Assembly (NCBI RefSeq): GCF_900116495.1
Contig: NZ_FPAY01000003.1
Span: 248,001-312,000 of the forward strand
Length of the DNA stretch: 64,000 nucleotides
Direction: 5' to 3'
DNA from: Arthrobacter sp. ov118
GTDB lineage: Bacteria > Actinomycetota > Actinomycetes > Actinomycetales > Micrococcaceae
Shown here: positions 53,801 to 63,818 of the stretch, piece by piece
How positions within the stretch are numbered: position 1 is the first letter of the stretch
Layout of the letters: every line of letters begins with the position of its first letter
The notes under the pieces: generated by a model
What the model saw: only the letters and a program-made list of their open reading frames with translations
What the model was told of the DNA's origin: nothing
Databases searched by the model: none
Translations under genes and position numbers: made by a program

Positions 53801-53988
53801 TCGAGCTCGTCAAACAGGGCGCCACGGTCTACGTCTGCGGCGACGGGAAGCACATGGCACCGCAGGTCCGCGAGACGTGCGCGATGATCTACCGGGAGGC
53901 GACCGGCGCCTCACAGGCGGACGCCGCCGCGTGGATGGACGAGGTGGAACGTGCCCACGGCCGGTACGTGGCGGACATTTTCACCTGA
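50815..53988 (+). CDS. Self-sufficient cytochrome P450 / NADPH-P450 reductase fusion (CYP102, BM3-type)
   Basis: 1057 aa. Domain order: P450 heme domain (1-465) with FAGDGLFTADTQ, I-helix FLIAGHETTSGLLSFAL and heme loop FGNGQRSCIGRG (Cys407); flavodoxin-like FMN domain (about 480-640: VLYGSNAGTSKDFAQRIAND); FAD/NADPH reductase (RRYSISSSP, VCAGTGLAPFRGFVQDR, YVCGDGKHM). By family it hydroxylates long fatty acids at sub-terminal carbons. Compared with B. megaterium BM3 the Arg47 equivalent is kept (FFNRSV), but the Tyr51 equivalent is Ala. The GTG start has AGGAGG 6 nt upstream. No BM3R1-like repressor gene is adjacent. Confidence 0.94.
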   Translation: MPSSSIPIPQPPPRPVVGNLPDIDSSKGILGLVEVAEQYGPIVRIQFFNRSVIAVSSQQFVNEVCDESRFGKVLGVALRQVRQFAGDGLFTADTQSPNWQKAHRILMPAFGPAALKRMFAGMDDIVEQLLLKWERLGPTARIDVPDNTTRLTLDTIALCSFNYRFNSLYREQMHPFVGAMVRALVESGDRARRLPVQNKIMLRRRHQLEEDHALMFEVAEQIISDRRRNPSPAGSEDILDTMLIAADPVTGERLSDENIRYQMVTFLIAGHETTSGLLSFALYELLRHPGVLAKARAQVDEVLGTESARFEHLPRLGYLDQILKETLRLWPTAPAFNVAPYEDTTLGGRYDIPAGQPILVLIPLLHRDKAAWGEDAEIFDPERFSPARAAEIPANAWKPFGNGQRSCIGRGFALQEAMLFLAKLLQRFEITAADPGYELQIKHTLTMKPEGLFIHVRRRDVRIEPPPHAAVEPARQAEPPAAAPNGVPIRVLYGSNAGTSKDFAQRIANDAGRRGYSPTIGTLDEAAGGLPTEGLVAIVSSSYEGQPPDNARKFLAWTVGLQPGSLAGVKYTVFGNGNKDWAQTYQEVPKAIDARLEAAGAVRVYARGEANARGDFFGDFDEWYSGFWPAVDAALGQRTSPPAAQPQLELQFVGNVREPMLRQNGLALGTVVANRELVDITKPGARSKRHVEIALPEGMSYRTGDYLAVLPLNPSGLVQRALARFNLDYDSHVLLSMERGDTFLPTGIPVAVGELLSSYVELAVPATRIQLEDLADVAADPEHRGELETLAQDRGRYAAEILDKRVSLLDLLETYPSCQLSFTSFLQLLTQLTPRRYSISSSPLWSPDHATLTFAVIQAPAWSGRGIFEGASSTFLAQARPGSRVAVTVRPSNTAFHPPASLEVPLIMVCAGTGLAPFRGFVQDRALRAQAEGLTPAPALLFFGCRAPDTDFLYRTELDAWAGEANLDLRPVFSTAPEDGLKYVQDRLWADRGDVVELVKQGATVYVCGDGKHMAPQVRETCAMIYREATGASQADAAAWMDEVERAHGRYVADIFT

Positions 53989-54023
53989 GCCGGCGCCAGG
54001 TCGCTGAACTGGCGGCGGCCGAA

Positions 54024-54803
54024 CTAGCGGTGGTTGAACTCGGGCTGGCGCTTCTCGGTGAAGGCTGCCATGCCTTCCTTCTGGTCCTCGGTGGCGAACA
54101 GCGAGTGGAACACCCGCCGTTCAAAGAGCACGCCCTGCGCCAGCCCGGTCTCAAACGCCGCGTTCACGGCTTCCTTGGCCACCATCGCCACCGGCTTGGA
54201 CTTGGAGGCGATCACCTCGGCGGCCTTCAGCGCCTCCTCGACGACGTCGGCGGCCGGGACCACCCGGGACACCAGGCCCGCTCGTTCGGCTTCCTCGGCG
54301 TCCATGAAGCGGCCAGTCAGGATCATGTCCATCGCCTTGGACTTTCCGACCGCGCGGGTGAGCCGCTGGGAGCCGCCCATACCCGGGAGCACTCCGAGGT
54401 TGATTTCGGGCTGGCCGAACTTGGCGTTGTCTGCGGCGATGATGAAATCGCACATCATTGCCAGCTCGCAGCCGCCGCCCAGCGCGAAGCCGGACACGGC
54501 CGCAATGACGGGGATGCGCAGCCGGGTGAAGTCCTCCCAGCCACGGAACCAGTCCGCCGCGTACATGTCCATGTAGCCCTTGGACTGCATTTCCTTGATG
54601 TCCGCACCGGCGGCGAACGCCTTCGCCGAACCGGTCACCACCACCGCACCCACTTCCGGGTCGGCGTCCATCGCGGTGGCGGCCTTCACGAGCTCGTCCA
54701 TCGTGGCCTTGTTGAGGGCATTCAGGACGTCCGGCCGGTTAAGCGTCACGAGGCCCACCCGGCCGCGGCGCTCCACCAGGATGTTCGCGTACTGTTCCGT
54801 CAT
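54024..54803 (-). CDS. Enoyl-CoA hydratase
   Basis: 259 aa crotonase. The oxyanion-hole motif AFAAGADIKEMQ and the catalytic glutamates in CELAMMCDFIIA and GQPEINLGVLPGMGG (both Glu present) mark a true hydratase. It adds water to 2-enoyl-CoA; in this operon methacrylyl-CoA from valine is the likely substrate. It is the last gene of the mmsA-hibch-mmsB-echA cluster, 44 bp after mmsB. It converges with the P450 gene. Confidence 0.9.
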   Translation of the reverse strand: MTEQYANILVERRGRVGLVTLNRPDVLNALNKATMDELVKAATAMDADPEVGAVVVTGSAKAFAAGADIKEMQSKGYMDMYAADWFRGWEDFTRLRIPVIAAVSGFALGGGCELAMMCDFIIAADNAKFGQPEINLGVLPGMGGSQRLTRAVGKSKAMDMILTGRFMDAEEAERAGLVSRVVPAADVVEEALKAAEVIASKSKPVAMVAKEAVNAAFETGLAQGVLFERRVFHSLFATEDQKEGMAAFTEKRQPEFNHR

Positions 54804-54847
54804 GCGTGTTCCCCTTAAATGGTGCTGGTTCTGGCTTCGGCCCGGGT

Positions 54848-55834
54848 CTAGCGCCCGGCAGCGCCGGATTCTGATTTGTCCCGGATATCGGTGATGATGC
54901 CGGAGAAGTCCCGGCCGGCACCGCCTTCCGCGGCAAAGGTATCGTAAATTTCGGAGGCGAGCGGGCCGAGCCGGGCCGCGACGCCGGTGCTCTGGAGCGC
55001 GTTAAGGGCCAGCCTGAGGTCCTTGGCCATCAGCGCACCGGCAAAACCGGGCTGGTAATCCCGGTTGGCGGGGCTCGTCGGGACCGGCCCCGGCACGGGG
55101 CAATTGGTGGTCAGTGCCCAGCACTGCCCCGAGGCGGCGGAAGCGACGTCGTACAGTGCCTGGTGGGTCAGGCCGAGCTTCTCGCCCAGCACGAAGGCTT
55201 CGCTGACCGCGATCATCGAGACGCCCAGAATCATGTTGTTGCACACCTTGGCCGCTTGGCCCGCGCCGTGCGCGCCGCAGTGGACCACCCGTTTGCCCAT
55301 GACTTCCAGCATCGGCCTGACGGCCTCGAAATCCTCCGGGAGGGCGCCGACCATAAACGTCAGCGTGCCCGCTTCGGCACCCACCACGCCGCCGGACACG
55401 GGAGCGTCGACGGCACGGCGGCCGGCCGCGACCGCGAGTGCTGCGGCCTCGCGGGCTTCGTCCACATTGATCGTGGAACAGTCCAGGAACATGGTGCCCG
55501 GCGCCGCGGTCTCGAGCAGGCCGGGCGCACCGCCCGTGCCCCGGTAAGCGTCCAGGACGTGTTGGCCGCTGGGCAGCATGGTCAGTACGACGGCGGCGCC
55601 GGCCGCCGCCTCCACCGCCGTCCGGGCGGTCGGGATGCCGTGCTCCCGGGCAGCGTCCAGGGCCGCCGGCACGACGTCGAAGCCGGTCACCGTGTAGCCG
55701 GCCTTGACCAGGTTCACGGCCATCGGTCCGCCCATGTGCCCGAGGCCCAGGAAGGCGATGGTGCCCGTTTCAGACGGTGCTGTACCGGCCTGCGCTGTTC
55801 CAGACGGTGCTGTTTCTGATGCGGCTTCAGACAT
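54848..55834 (-). CDS. mmsB: 3-hydroxyisobutyrate dehydrogenase
   Basis: 328 aa. NAD-binding IAFLGLGHMGGPMAVNLVKAG, substrate loop DAPVSGGVVGAEAGTLTFMVG, and catalytic lysine in GAGQAAKVCNNMILG. It oxidises 3-hydroxyisobutyrate to methylmalonate semialdehyde in valine degradation. About 25 Ala/Ser/Thr-rich residues precede the Rossmann fold. It overlaps the end of the hydrolase gene by 8 bp. Confidence 0.92.
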   Translation of the reverse strand: MSEAASETAPSGTAQAGTAPSETGTIAFLGLGHMGGPMAVNLVKAGYTVTGFDVVPAALDAAREHGIPTARTAVEAAAGAAVVLTMLPSGQHVLDAYRGTGGAPGLLETAAPGTMFLDCSTINVDEAREAAALAVAAGRRAVDAPVSGGVVGAEAGTLTFMVGALPEDFEAVRPMLEVMGKRVVHCGAHGAGQAAKVCNNMILGVSMIAVSEAFVLGEKLGLTHQALYDVASAASGQCWALTTNCPVPGPVPTSPANRDYQPGFAGALMAKDLRLALNALQSTGVAARLGPLASEIYDTFAAEGGAGRDFSGIITDIRDKSESGAAGR

Positions 55835-56941
55835 TGTCCTTCTCCTTCGGAGCGAGCTTCAGTTCGCGTTCGCCCACCGGGGCGAAATAGGCCTCGACGT
55901 CCTCCCGGGTGACCTGCGCCAGGGTGGCGGGCTTCCAGCGGGGATTGCGGTCTTTGTCCACCACCTGGGCGCGGATGCCTTCACGGAAGTCCGGTCCGGC
56001 GAGAAAGTGCAGACCGACGCGGTACTCCTGTTCCAGGGCCCGCTCCAGGGCCTGGTCCGGGCCCAGGGCGCGGACGCGGCGCAGGGATTCCAGCGCCACC
56101 TTCACCGCGGTGGGCGACTTGGCCTCGATGGTGTCGGCGGCGTCGGCCGCTTCCCCGCCCGCTGTGCGCAGCCGGCCCAGGATTTCTTCGGCGTCATCGC
56201 TGGAGTAGCAGGCGTCGATCCACTCCTGCTGCCCGGCGAGAACAGACGGCGGGGCCGGTTCGGCGAAACGTGCGACGGCGGCTTCCACCTGTTCGGCTTC
56301 GAGCGCTGCAGCCAGTTCCGGCAGCCGTTCCGAGGGCACGAAGTGGTCGGCCAGGCCCAGGAACAGCGCGTCCGCCCCGGTCAGGTGGGCACCTGTCAGG
56401 GCCGCATGCGTACCCGTCTCCCCCGGTGAGCCGGAGAGCAGCAGGGTGCCGCCGACGTCGGGCGCGAACCCGATGGTCGTCTCGGGCATGCCCGAGCGGG
56501 TGCGTTCGGTGACGATCCGCGCCGAGCCGTGCGCGGAGATCCCCACTCCGCCGCCCAGCACCAGCCCGTCCATGAACGCGACGTAGGGCTTGGGGTATTC
56601 GGAGATGAGCAGGTTCAGCCGGTACTCGACGGCCCAGAAGTCGGCGGTGGCGTCCCCGCCGTCGAGCATGTCCCGGTAGATGGCCACGATGTCCCCGCCG
56701 GCGCAGAGGCCCCGGTCGCCGGCGCCACGGACCAGCACCGCGGCGACGGCGTCGGCCTCGGCCCAGAGGGTAAGCTGCTCCAGCATGGCGGCGGCCATCC
56801 CGGCCGTGAGGGCGTTGACGGCCTTGGGCCGGTTGAGCGTCACGACGCCGAGCCGGCCGCGCCGTTCAAACAGGACTTCCTCGCCTACGGCCCCGCCGGC
56901 CTCGGCTCCGCCGGCGGCTTCCCGGGCAGCCTCCTCCCCCA

Positions 56942-56942
<1 letters not shown>
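55827..56942 (-). CDS. 3-hydroxyisobutyryl-CoA hydrolase (crotonase family)
   Basis: 371 aa, longer than ordinary hydratases. GLCAGGDIVAIYRDM, GLVLGGGVGISAHGSARIVT and PETTIGFAPDVGGTLLLS are the crotonase motifs in the HIBCH form, with a C-terminal helical part (FREGIRAQVVDKDRNPRWKP) typical of this hydrolase. It releases CoA from 3-hydroxyisobutyryl-CoA. Its ATG overlaps the mmsA stop by 1 bp (TGATG). The N-terminal 20 residues are Ala/Gly/Glu-rich. Confidence 0.9.
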
Positions 56943-58441
<1,499 letters not shown>

Positions 58442-58559
58442 GACCGAATGCTCCTTTGCATGTGACGCAGATCATCTCTGCAGCCGAATATACTCGGACT
58501 TCCTACTAATTTCCAGAGGGCGGTGACGGCCGTCCGCTTCGTCCGCGGGCCAAGTTCGG

Positions 58560-58565
58560 TAAGTT
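58560..58565 (+). promoter_or_regulatory. -10 box of a probable leaderless promoter (xth)
   Basis: TAAGTT, 7 nt before the GTG start at 58573; no SD. The -35 is weak. Confidence 0.45.
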
Positions 58566-58572
58566 AGGGACT

Positions 58573-59379
58573 GTGAAGATTGCTACCTGGAATGTGAACT
58601 CGCTCCGTGCCCGCGCCGACCGCGTGGAGGCATGGCTTCAGCGCACGGACTGTGACGTCCTGGCCATCCAGGAAACGAAGTGCAAGGACGAGAACTTCCC
58701 GTGGGAGCTGTTCGAAAACATGGGCTACGAGGTGGCGCACTTTGGCCTGAGCCAGTGGAACGGCGTCGCGATCGCCTCCCGGGTGGGGCTCACCGACGTC
58801 GAACGCAGCTTCCTGGACCAGCCCATGTTCGGCAAGAACGGCAAGGATGCCGTGCAGGAGGCCCGGGCGATCGGCGCCACGTGCGGCGGCGTCCGGGTCT
58901 GGAGCCTCTATGTCCCCAATGGCCGTGCCCTCGACGATGAACATATGCCCTACAAGCTCAACTGGCTGGACATCCTGAAGACCCACGCCGGCACGTGGGT
59001 CACGGAGGATCCCCAGGCGCAGATCGCGCTGATGGGGGATTTCAATATTGCACCCCTGGATGAAGACGTCTGGGACATCGACTTTTTCCGGTCCGGCGGC
59101 CTCACCCACGTCAGTGAGCCGGAGCGCGAGGCTTTCCGCGCCTTTGAGGCTGTGGGCTTCCAGGACGTGGTCCGCCCGCACACCCCGGGCCCCGGCGTCT
59201 ACACCTACTGGGACTACACCCAGCTCCGCTTCCCGAAGAAGGAAGGGATGCGGATCGATTTCATCCTGGGCTCCCCTGCCCTGGCCGCGCGGGTGACCGG
59301 TGCGATGATCGACCGCGAGGAGCGCAAGGGCAAAGGCGCCTCGGACCATGCCCCGGTGTTGGCGGAACTGGCGGACTAA
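58573..59379 (+). CDS. xth: Exodeoxyribonuclease III / AP endonuclease
   Basis: 268 aa, EEP family. KIATWNVNSLRARADRVEAW, the metal-binding Glu in LAIQETKCKD, LMGDFNIAPLDEDVWD, and catalytic SDHAPVLAEL are all present. It incises abasic sites and degrades DNA 3' ends in base-excision repair. GTG start with a leaderless-type promoter. It is divergent from mmsA. Confidence 0.94.
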   Translation: MKIATWNVNSLRARADRVEAWLQRTDCDVLAIQETKCKDENFPWELFENMGYEVAHFGLSQWNGVAIASRVGLTDVERSFLDQPMFGKNGKDAVQEARAIGATCGGVRVWSLYVPNGRALDDEHMPYKLNWLDILKTHAGTWVTEDPQAQIALMGDFNIAPLDEDVWDIDFFRSGGLTHVSEPEREAFRAFEAVGFQDVVRPHTPGPGVYTYWDYTQLRFPKKEGMRIDFILGSPALAARVTGAMIDREERKGKGASDHAPVLAELAD

Positions 59380-59410
59380 TGGCTGCCGCCCAGGGAAGCG
59401 TCGTGATCCA

Positions 59411-60352
59411 ATGACGGGAAACATTTACCGCGGCCAGGCCGGGCTGCCGTTCTCTTCCGCGCTCCGGATCTACGAGCCCCTCGAGGCGTTCCCCGAAAAG
59501 CAGCAAGATTCCCTGCGGGCCGCCGGCGCCAGGCAGGCGTCCCGCGCGGCAGTGGAGAACGCCGAGCTGATGGCGTCATTGGGACGCATCACGCGTCCGG
59601 ACGGGGACCCTTTCCCCACCGGCCGGACCGACCTCGTGCGCGTTGTTCCCGCGCCGGCAAAGCAGGCGCCCGCCGGGGCGGGGCACGAAAGCCCGGGACA
59701 CGAAGGCTTAGGGCCCGACGCCGTCGCGGCCGGCGCCGCTTCGGCCGGGCAGGCCGAGCGGCTGCTGTACTGCCCCAGCCAGCTGGTGCTCCGCGCCGGG
59801 CTGGCCGCGAACGCCCTGATCGAAGGCATCCACGGGCCCCTGGCCGAGCTGCTGATTCCGGAGGAACAGCGGGACAAGCACCAGGAGCGCATTGATGAGG
59901 TGCGGGCGCATGACGGCGTGAGCCGGGTCCATACCCGGGCCTCCACGTGGGGCATCCCCTTTAGCTGGTTCTGCCTCTTCCAGGAAGCGGACCACACCGA
60001 CGTCGTGGAGTCCGAGGGCCACATTGCCACCGTCCGCATCCGCGCGAGCATCGGCAACGCGCTGGAGCGCGTGAGCTATGCCGTGGCACACCTGGCCATC
60101 GCCGCGCCCGATCTCGATATGCTCGAGGACCTGACCCAGCTCACGGAGTGGCTTGAACTATTTCACCCGGGTTCCGTCGTGGAACTCGACTACGGCGCAG
60201 TGGCAGACAAGGTCTATCCGGATGATTCGCCGCTGGACGTGCGCCTCGGCATCGAGTGCCTGGCCGAAGGCGACATGACCGGGGCCGCCGCGGCGTACCG
60301 CCGGCTGGCCTCACGCTGGGTCCCGATCCGGCAGCTGGCCCGCGCCTCCTAG
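59411..60352 (+). CDS. Conserved actinobacterial hypothetical protein
   Basis: 313 aa. MTGNIYRGQAGLPFSSALRI opens a protein with no motif I recognise. Visible are a low-complexity Pro/Ala/Gly segment near 85-115, then ordered sequence (VHTRASTWGIPFSWFCLFQE, LERVSYAVAHLAIAAPDLDML, ELDYGAVADKVYPDDSPLDV). No signal peptide or membrane segment. It starts 31 bp after xth, so it is probably co-transcribed. The start at 59411 avoids a frame overlapping xth. Confidence 0.62.
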   Translation: MTGNIYRGQAGLPFSSALRIYEPLEAFPEKQQDSLRAAGARQASRAAVENAELMASLGRITRPDGDPFPTGRTDLVRVVPAPAKQAPAGAGHESPGHEGLGPDAVAAGAASAGQAERLLYCPSQLVLRAGLAANALIEGIHGPLAELLIPEEQRDKHQERIDEVRAHDGVSRVHTRASTWGIPFSWFCLFQEADHTDVVESEGHIATVRIRASIGNALERVSYAVAHLAIAAPDLDMLEDLTQLTEWLELFHPGSVVELDYGAVADKVYPDDSPLDVRLGIECLAEGDMTGAAAAYRRLASRWVPIRQLARAS

Positions 60353-60409
60353 GCCGGCGCCGGCCGGGCTGTCCCCGGGCGGCGCAGGACATCAGGCCGC
60401 CGGACAGCG

Positions 60410-61477
60410 CTAGGCGCGGGCTCCGGTCCGGCCTGGCGGCGCCGTCGTCCGCCGCACGATCAGCCGGTGCGGTGCCACAACGGAATGCACGGACCCGGCC
60501 ATGCCGTTGAGTTCGTCCAGCAGCATTTTCGTGCCGAGTTCCGCCTGCTGGTCCGGGCGCTGCCCCACCGTGGTGAGCCCCATGGCATCGGAGAAGTCGT
60601 GGTCATCGATGCCGATGACCGACAAGTCCTCCGGCACCCGCACGCCGGCCTTGTTGGCCTCGAAGATGACGCCCATGGCCATCTCGTCTGAGGCGCAGAA
60701 CAGCGCGGTGGGCTTGGGCCCGGCCGGGGCCCAGAGGCGCCGGAAGGCTTCCTGGCCGCTGTGAACGGTGAAGTCCCCCCACACGTCCCATTCCGGCCGG
60801 ACAGGCAGTCCCGCTCCGTGCATGACGTCCTGGAAGGCCTGGATCCGGACCCTGGGGACGTCGAAGTTGAGGTCCGTCTCGTCGTCGCCGTGCAGGAGCG
60901 CGATATCGGTGTGGCCCAGGTCGATCAGGTGGCGGACCGCGGTGGAGGCCGCGGCGTAGTCGTCGATCCCGATGTAGGGGCACTCCTCGACGTGGCCGCC
61001 GACGATCACCAGCGGGATGTCGATCTTTTGGAGGTGCTCGATTTCATCGTGGCTGAGCGCCATGCAGAGGACCAGCAAGGCATCGATCTGCTTGTAGACC
61101 ATGGTCTTGCTGAAAAGCCGCTCCCGGTTGCTGCCGTGGCCGCCGAGATTGAAGAGCGAGAGGTTGTACTGGCGGGCGTGCAGTTCGCGGTCTGCGCCCT
61201 CGATGGCCTTGGAGAAGAACCAGCGGCTGACGAACGGTGCCAGCACTCCGATGGTCTTGGTCCGGCCCGTCGCCAGGCCGGACGCCGAGGAGGACGCCAC
61301 GTAGCCCAGGGATTCGGCGACGGCGAGGATCTTCTCCCGGGTTGCCGGCGAAACTCGGGGCAGCCCGCGGACGGCCCGGGAAACGGTGGCCGTGGATACC
61401 CCCGCGGCGGCGGCCACATCCTCAATGCTGACCCCGGTGTGGCCGCCGCGCTGCGACCGTTCTGTTGTCCGTGCCAC
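60410..61477 (-). CDS. LacI-family regulator of the adjacent sugar ABC transporter
   Basis: 355 aa. HTH: SIEDVAAAAGVSTATVSRAV, hinge to SSSASGLATGRTKTIGVLAP, then a periplasmic-binding-type effector domain (DALLVLCMALSHDEIEHLQK, PTALFCASDEMAMGVIFEAN). The GTG start has AGGGG upstream. It lies downstream of the sugar-transport genes on the same strand, separated by a 2-TM protein, and is expected to repress them until a sugar binds. Confidence 0.88.
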   Translation of the reverse strand: MARTTERSQRGGHTGVSIEDVAAAAGVSTATVSRAVRGLPRVSPATREKILAVAESLGYVASSSASGLATGRTKTIGVLAPFVSRWFFSKAIEGADRELHARQYNLSLFNLGGHGSNRERLFSKTMVYKQIDALLVLCMALSHDEIEHLQKIDIPLVIVGGHVEECPYIGIDDYAAASTAVRHLIDLGHTDIALLHGDDETDLNFDVPRVRIQAFQDVMHGAGLPVRPEWDVWGDFTVHSGQEAFRRLWAPAGPKPTALFCASDEMAMGVIFEANKAGVRVPEDLSVIGIDDHDFSDAMGLTTVGQRPDQQAELGTKMLLDELNGMAGSVHSVVAPHRLIVRRTTAPPGRTGARA

Positions 61478-61599
61478 CTTTGTCCCCTTGTTGACTGTCC
61501 GCCGGAGGCCTGGCGGCCGTCCGCAGACGTGCTCTGCCCCGCCTCCCCCGCGGCAGTTGAATATAGTGCCCGCTCGTGGCTGGCTACCGCGCCGGCTGC

Positions 61600-61857
61600 C
61601 TATCCTCGCCGGCTGGCCGTGCGGCGCGGCAGGCGCCGACGCAGCCGGATCATTCCGTAGAGTGCCAGAACTGCGGTCAGCAGGCCCAGGGCCCAGCCTA
61701 GGGCCGGCTGGGCGGTCACTTCCATCCAGACGGTGATAACCAGCAGCACCACGGTCCAGAAGGCGAGGAACCCGATGATGATGTCGAAATCCTCGCCGGA
61801 CCGGACACGGCGCCGGTCGGTGCCGGCCGCCGTGCCCTGGTTCGGTTTGTTGCTCAT
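61600..61857 (-). CDS. Small two-span membrane protein in the sugar ABC operon
   Basis: 85 aa. A polar N-terminus is followed by two membrane segments, IIIGFLAFWTVVLLVITVWM and PALGWALGLLTAVLALYGMI, and a strongly basic tail RLRRRLPRRTASRRG. No family recognised. GGGGAAGCA precedes the ATG at 61857; a GTG nine codons upstream overlaps the permease stop and is less likely. Its position after the permease suggests an accessory role. Confidence 0.65.
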   Translation of the reverse strand: MSNKPNQGTAAGTDRRRVRSGEDFDIIIGFLAFWTVVLLVITVWMEVTAQPALGWALGLLTAVLALYGMIRLRRRLPRRTASRRG

Positions 61858-61880
61858 TGCTTCCCCGCCACTTCCCTGCG

Positions 61881-62777
61881 TCACTTCACGGCGCCGGCGG
61901 TGAGGCCCGCGACGATCTTGCGCTGGAACACCAGCACCAGAATGACCAAGGGGATGGTCACAATAGTGCCCGCAGCCATGATGGCGGTGTACGGGATCTG
62001 GTTGGGCTGTGCACCGGCGAAGCTGGCGATGGCCACGGTAACCGGCTGGGTTGCGTCGGACGAGAGCTGGCTGGCGATCAGGAATTCATTCCACGAGGAG
62101 ATGAACGCCAGGATGGCCGTCGTGAAGATGGCCGGGGCGGCCAGCGGCATGATGACCTTCCGGAAGGCCTGTCCTTGGGTACAGCCGTCCACCCGCGCCG
62201 ATTCCTCCAGCTCCCACGGCATCTCCCGGAAGAAGGACGTCATCGTGTAGACCGTCAGCGGCAGCACGAACGAGATGTTCGGGATGATCAGCGCCTGGTA
62301 GGTACCCATCCAGCCGATGTTCGTGAAGAGCTGGAACAGCGGCGTGATGAGGGCGACGCCGGGGAACATGGAAGCCCCCAGGATGAAGCCCAGCACGAGG
62401 TACTTGAACTTGAAGTTCAAGCGGGCCAGGGCGTAGGCGGCAAACACGCCGATCACCAGGGAAACGACGGTGACGACGGCACCGATGAACAGGCTGTTCA
62501 GCAGTGCCTGGCCGAAGTGGTTGCCGAAGGACGTGTCGAACGCCGTCTTGAAGTTATCCAGCGTCACGTGGGTCGGCAGTATGGAGGTGTCGTAGGTATA
62601 GCCGACGTCGCGGAACGCCGTCACCACCATCCAGTAAGCCGGAGCCAGGCACCAGAAGAGGATCACGACCGCACTGATGTAGGTGCGCGTCTGTGCCCAC
62701 TTCTCGCGGTTCTGCGCGACCTTCCGCCCCTGGTCCTGCCTTGCGCGTAGTTCGGTCGCTTCGGTCGCGGCGGTCAT
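61881..62777 (-). CDS. Carbohydrate ABC transporter permease, MalG-like
   Basis: 298 aa. Six membrane segments are visible, with the EAA loop RVDGCTQGQAFRKVIMPLAAP that contacts the ATPase (E-A/S-A---D-G form with a Cys variation). It is the second permease of a CUT1-type importer. Its start overlaps the upstream permease stop by 4 bp. No ATPase gene is adjacent, so a shared MsiK-type ATPase is likely, as is common in actinobacteria. Confidence 0.9.
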   Translation of the reverse strand: MTAATEATELRARQDQGRKVAQNREKWAQTRTYISAVVILFWCLAPAYWMVVTAFRDVGYTYDTSILPTHVTLDNFKTAFDTSFGNHFGQALLNSLFIGAVVTVVSLVIGVFAAYALARLNFKFKYLVLGFILGASMFPGVALITPLFQLFTNIGWMGTYQALIIPNISFVLPLTVYTMTSFFREMPWELEESARVDGCTQGQAFRKVIMPLAAPAIFTTAILAFISSWNEFLIASQLSSDATQPVTVAIASFAGAQPNQIPYTAIMAAGTIVTIPLVILVLVFQRKIVAGLTAGAVK

Positions 62778-63811
62778 TTCTTCCCCTTACCTGCGCCGGT
62801 CTGCTGCTCCACCACGTTCGCTCCAAGGAAGCGTACGAAGATGAAAGCCACAATGAAGATGATGATGAACGTGATGGTGGACAAAGCCGCCGCCGCGTTG
62901 AAGCCCTGCCTGATCTGGTTGATCACCAGGATGGACAGCGTGGTGGTGTTGTTGGCGCCGCCCGTGAGGATGTACGGCAGGTCGAACATGCGCAGTGCGT
63001 CCAGGGTGCGGAACAAGATGGCCACCATGAGCGCCGGCTTCACCAGCGGCAGGGTGATCATCCGGAACCGCTGCCAGGCTGAGGCGCCGTCGACCTTGGC
63101 CGCCTCGTACACTTCCGCGGGAATCATCTGCAGCCCGGCAAGAATCAACAGCGCCATGAACGGAGTGGTCTTCCAGACGTCCGCGATGATCACCGCCCAC
63201 CTCGCCGGCCATTCGCTGCCAGTCCACAGGACGGTGGTGTTGAAGAGTTTATTGCCGATGCCTTCGAAGGCGAAGATAAACAGCCACAGCTTGGCCGTCA
63301 CTGCGGTGGGGATGGCCCACGGCACCAGGACAGCTGCTCGGACCAGGCTGCGGCCCTTGAAGGCCCGCGCCATGATGACGGCCATCCAGAAGCCGAGCAC
63401 CGTCTCCAGTGACACCGTGACGATGGTGAAGAAGAAAGTGGTGGCGGTTGCGGACCAGAACTGCGATCCGAGCGTGCCGGGCGGGCATTCGACGGTTCCG
63501 CCGCCGGGAGCCGGGCACTGCTGGAAGATCCAGTTAACGTAGTTCGAGAAGCCGGCAGGGCCACCTTCGGTGAAGAGGCCGGTGACGGGGTCCAGACCGG
63601 CATCCTTCTGGAACGACATCACTATGGCGGTGATGATCGGGTAGACGATCACCACCGACAAAGCGATGATGGTCGGCGCCAGCAGCCAGGCTGCCCAGCG
63701 CCCCTGCGTCGCGATGCGGTTGTCCTCTCCAACGCCCTTGGGAGCGTGGTGGATCGGTGCCCCGCCCGACGCCGGTGCCTTGACCGACGTCGGGCCTACT
63801 TCAGTTGCCAT
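62774..63811 (-). CDS. Carbohydrate ABC transporter permease, MalF-like
   Basis: 345 aa. A Pro/Ser-rich N-terminal tail precedes six membrane segments (WAAWLLAPTIIALSVVIVYP first), with the EAA loop VYEAAKVDGASAWQRFRMIT. A periplasm-facing loop has two Cys residues (QQCPAPGGGTVECPPG) that may form a disulfide. It pairs with the MalG-like permease. It begins just 7 bp after the binding-protein stop. Confidence 0.9.
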   Translation of the reverse strand: MATEVGPTSVKAPASGGAPIHHAPKGVGEDNRIATQGRWAAWLLAPTIIALSVVIVYPIITAIVMSFQKDAGLDPVTGLFTEGGPAGFSNYVNWIFQQCPAPGGGTVECPPGTLGSQFWSATATTFFFTIVTVSLETVLGFWMAVIMARAFKGRSLVRAAVLVPWAIPTAVTAKLWLFIFAFEGIGNKLFNTTVLWTGSEWPARWAVIIADVWKTTPFMALLILAGLQMIPAEVYEAAKVDGASAWQRFRMITLPLVKPALMVAILFRTLDALRMFDLPYILTGGANNTTTLSILVINQIRQGFNAAAALSTITFIIIFIVAFIFVRFLGANVVEQQTGAGKGKK

Positions 63812-63818
63812 GATGGAC

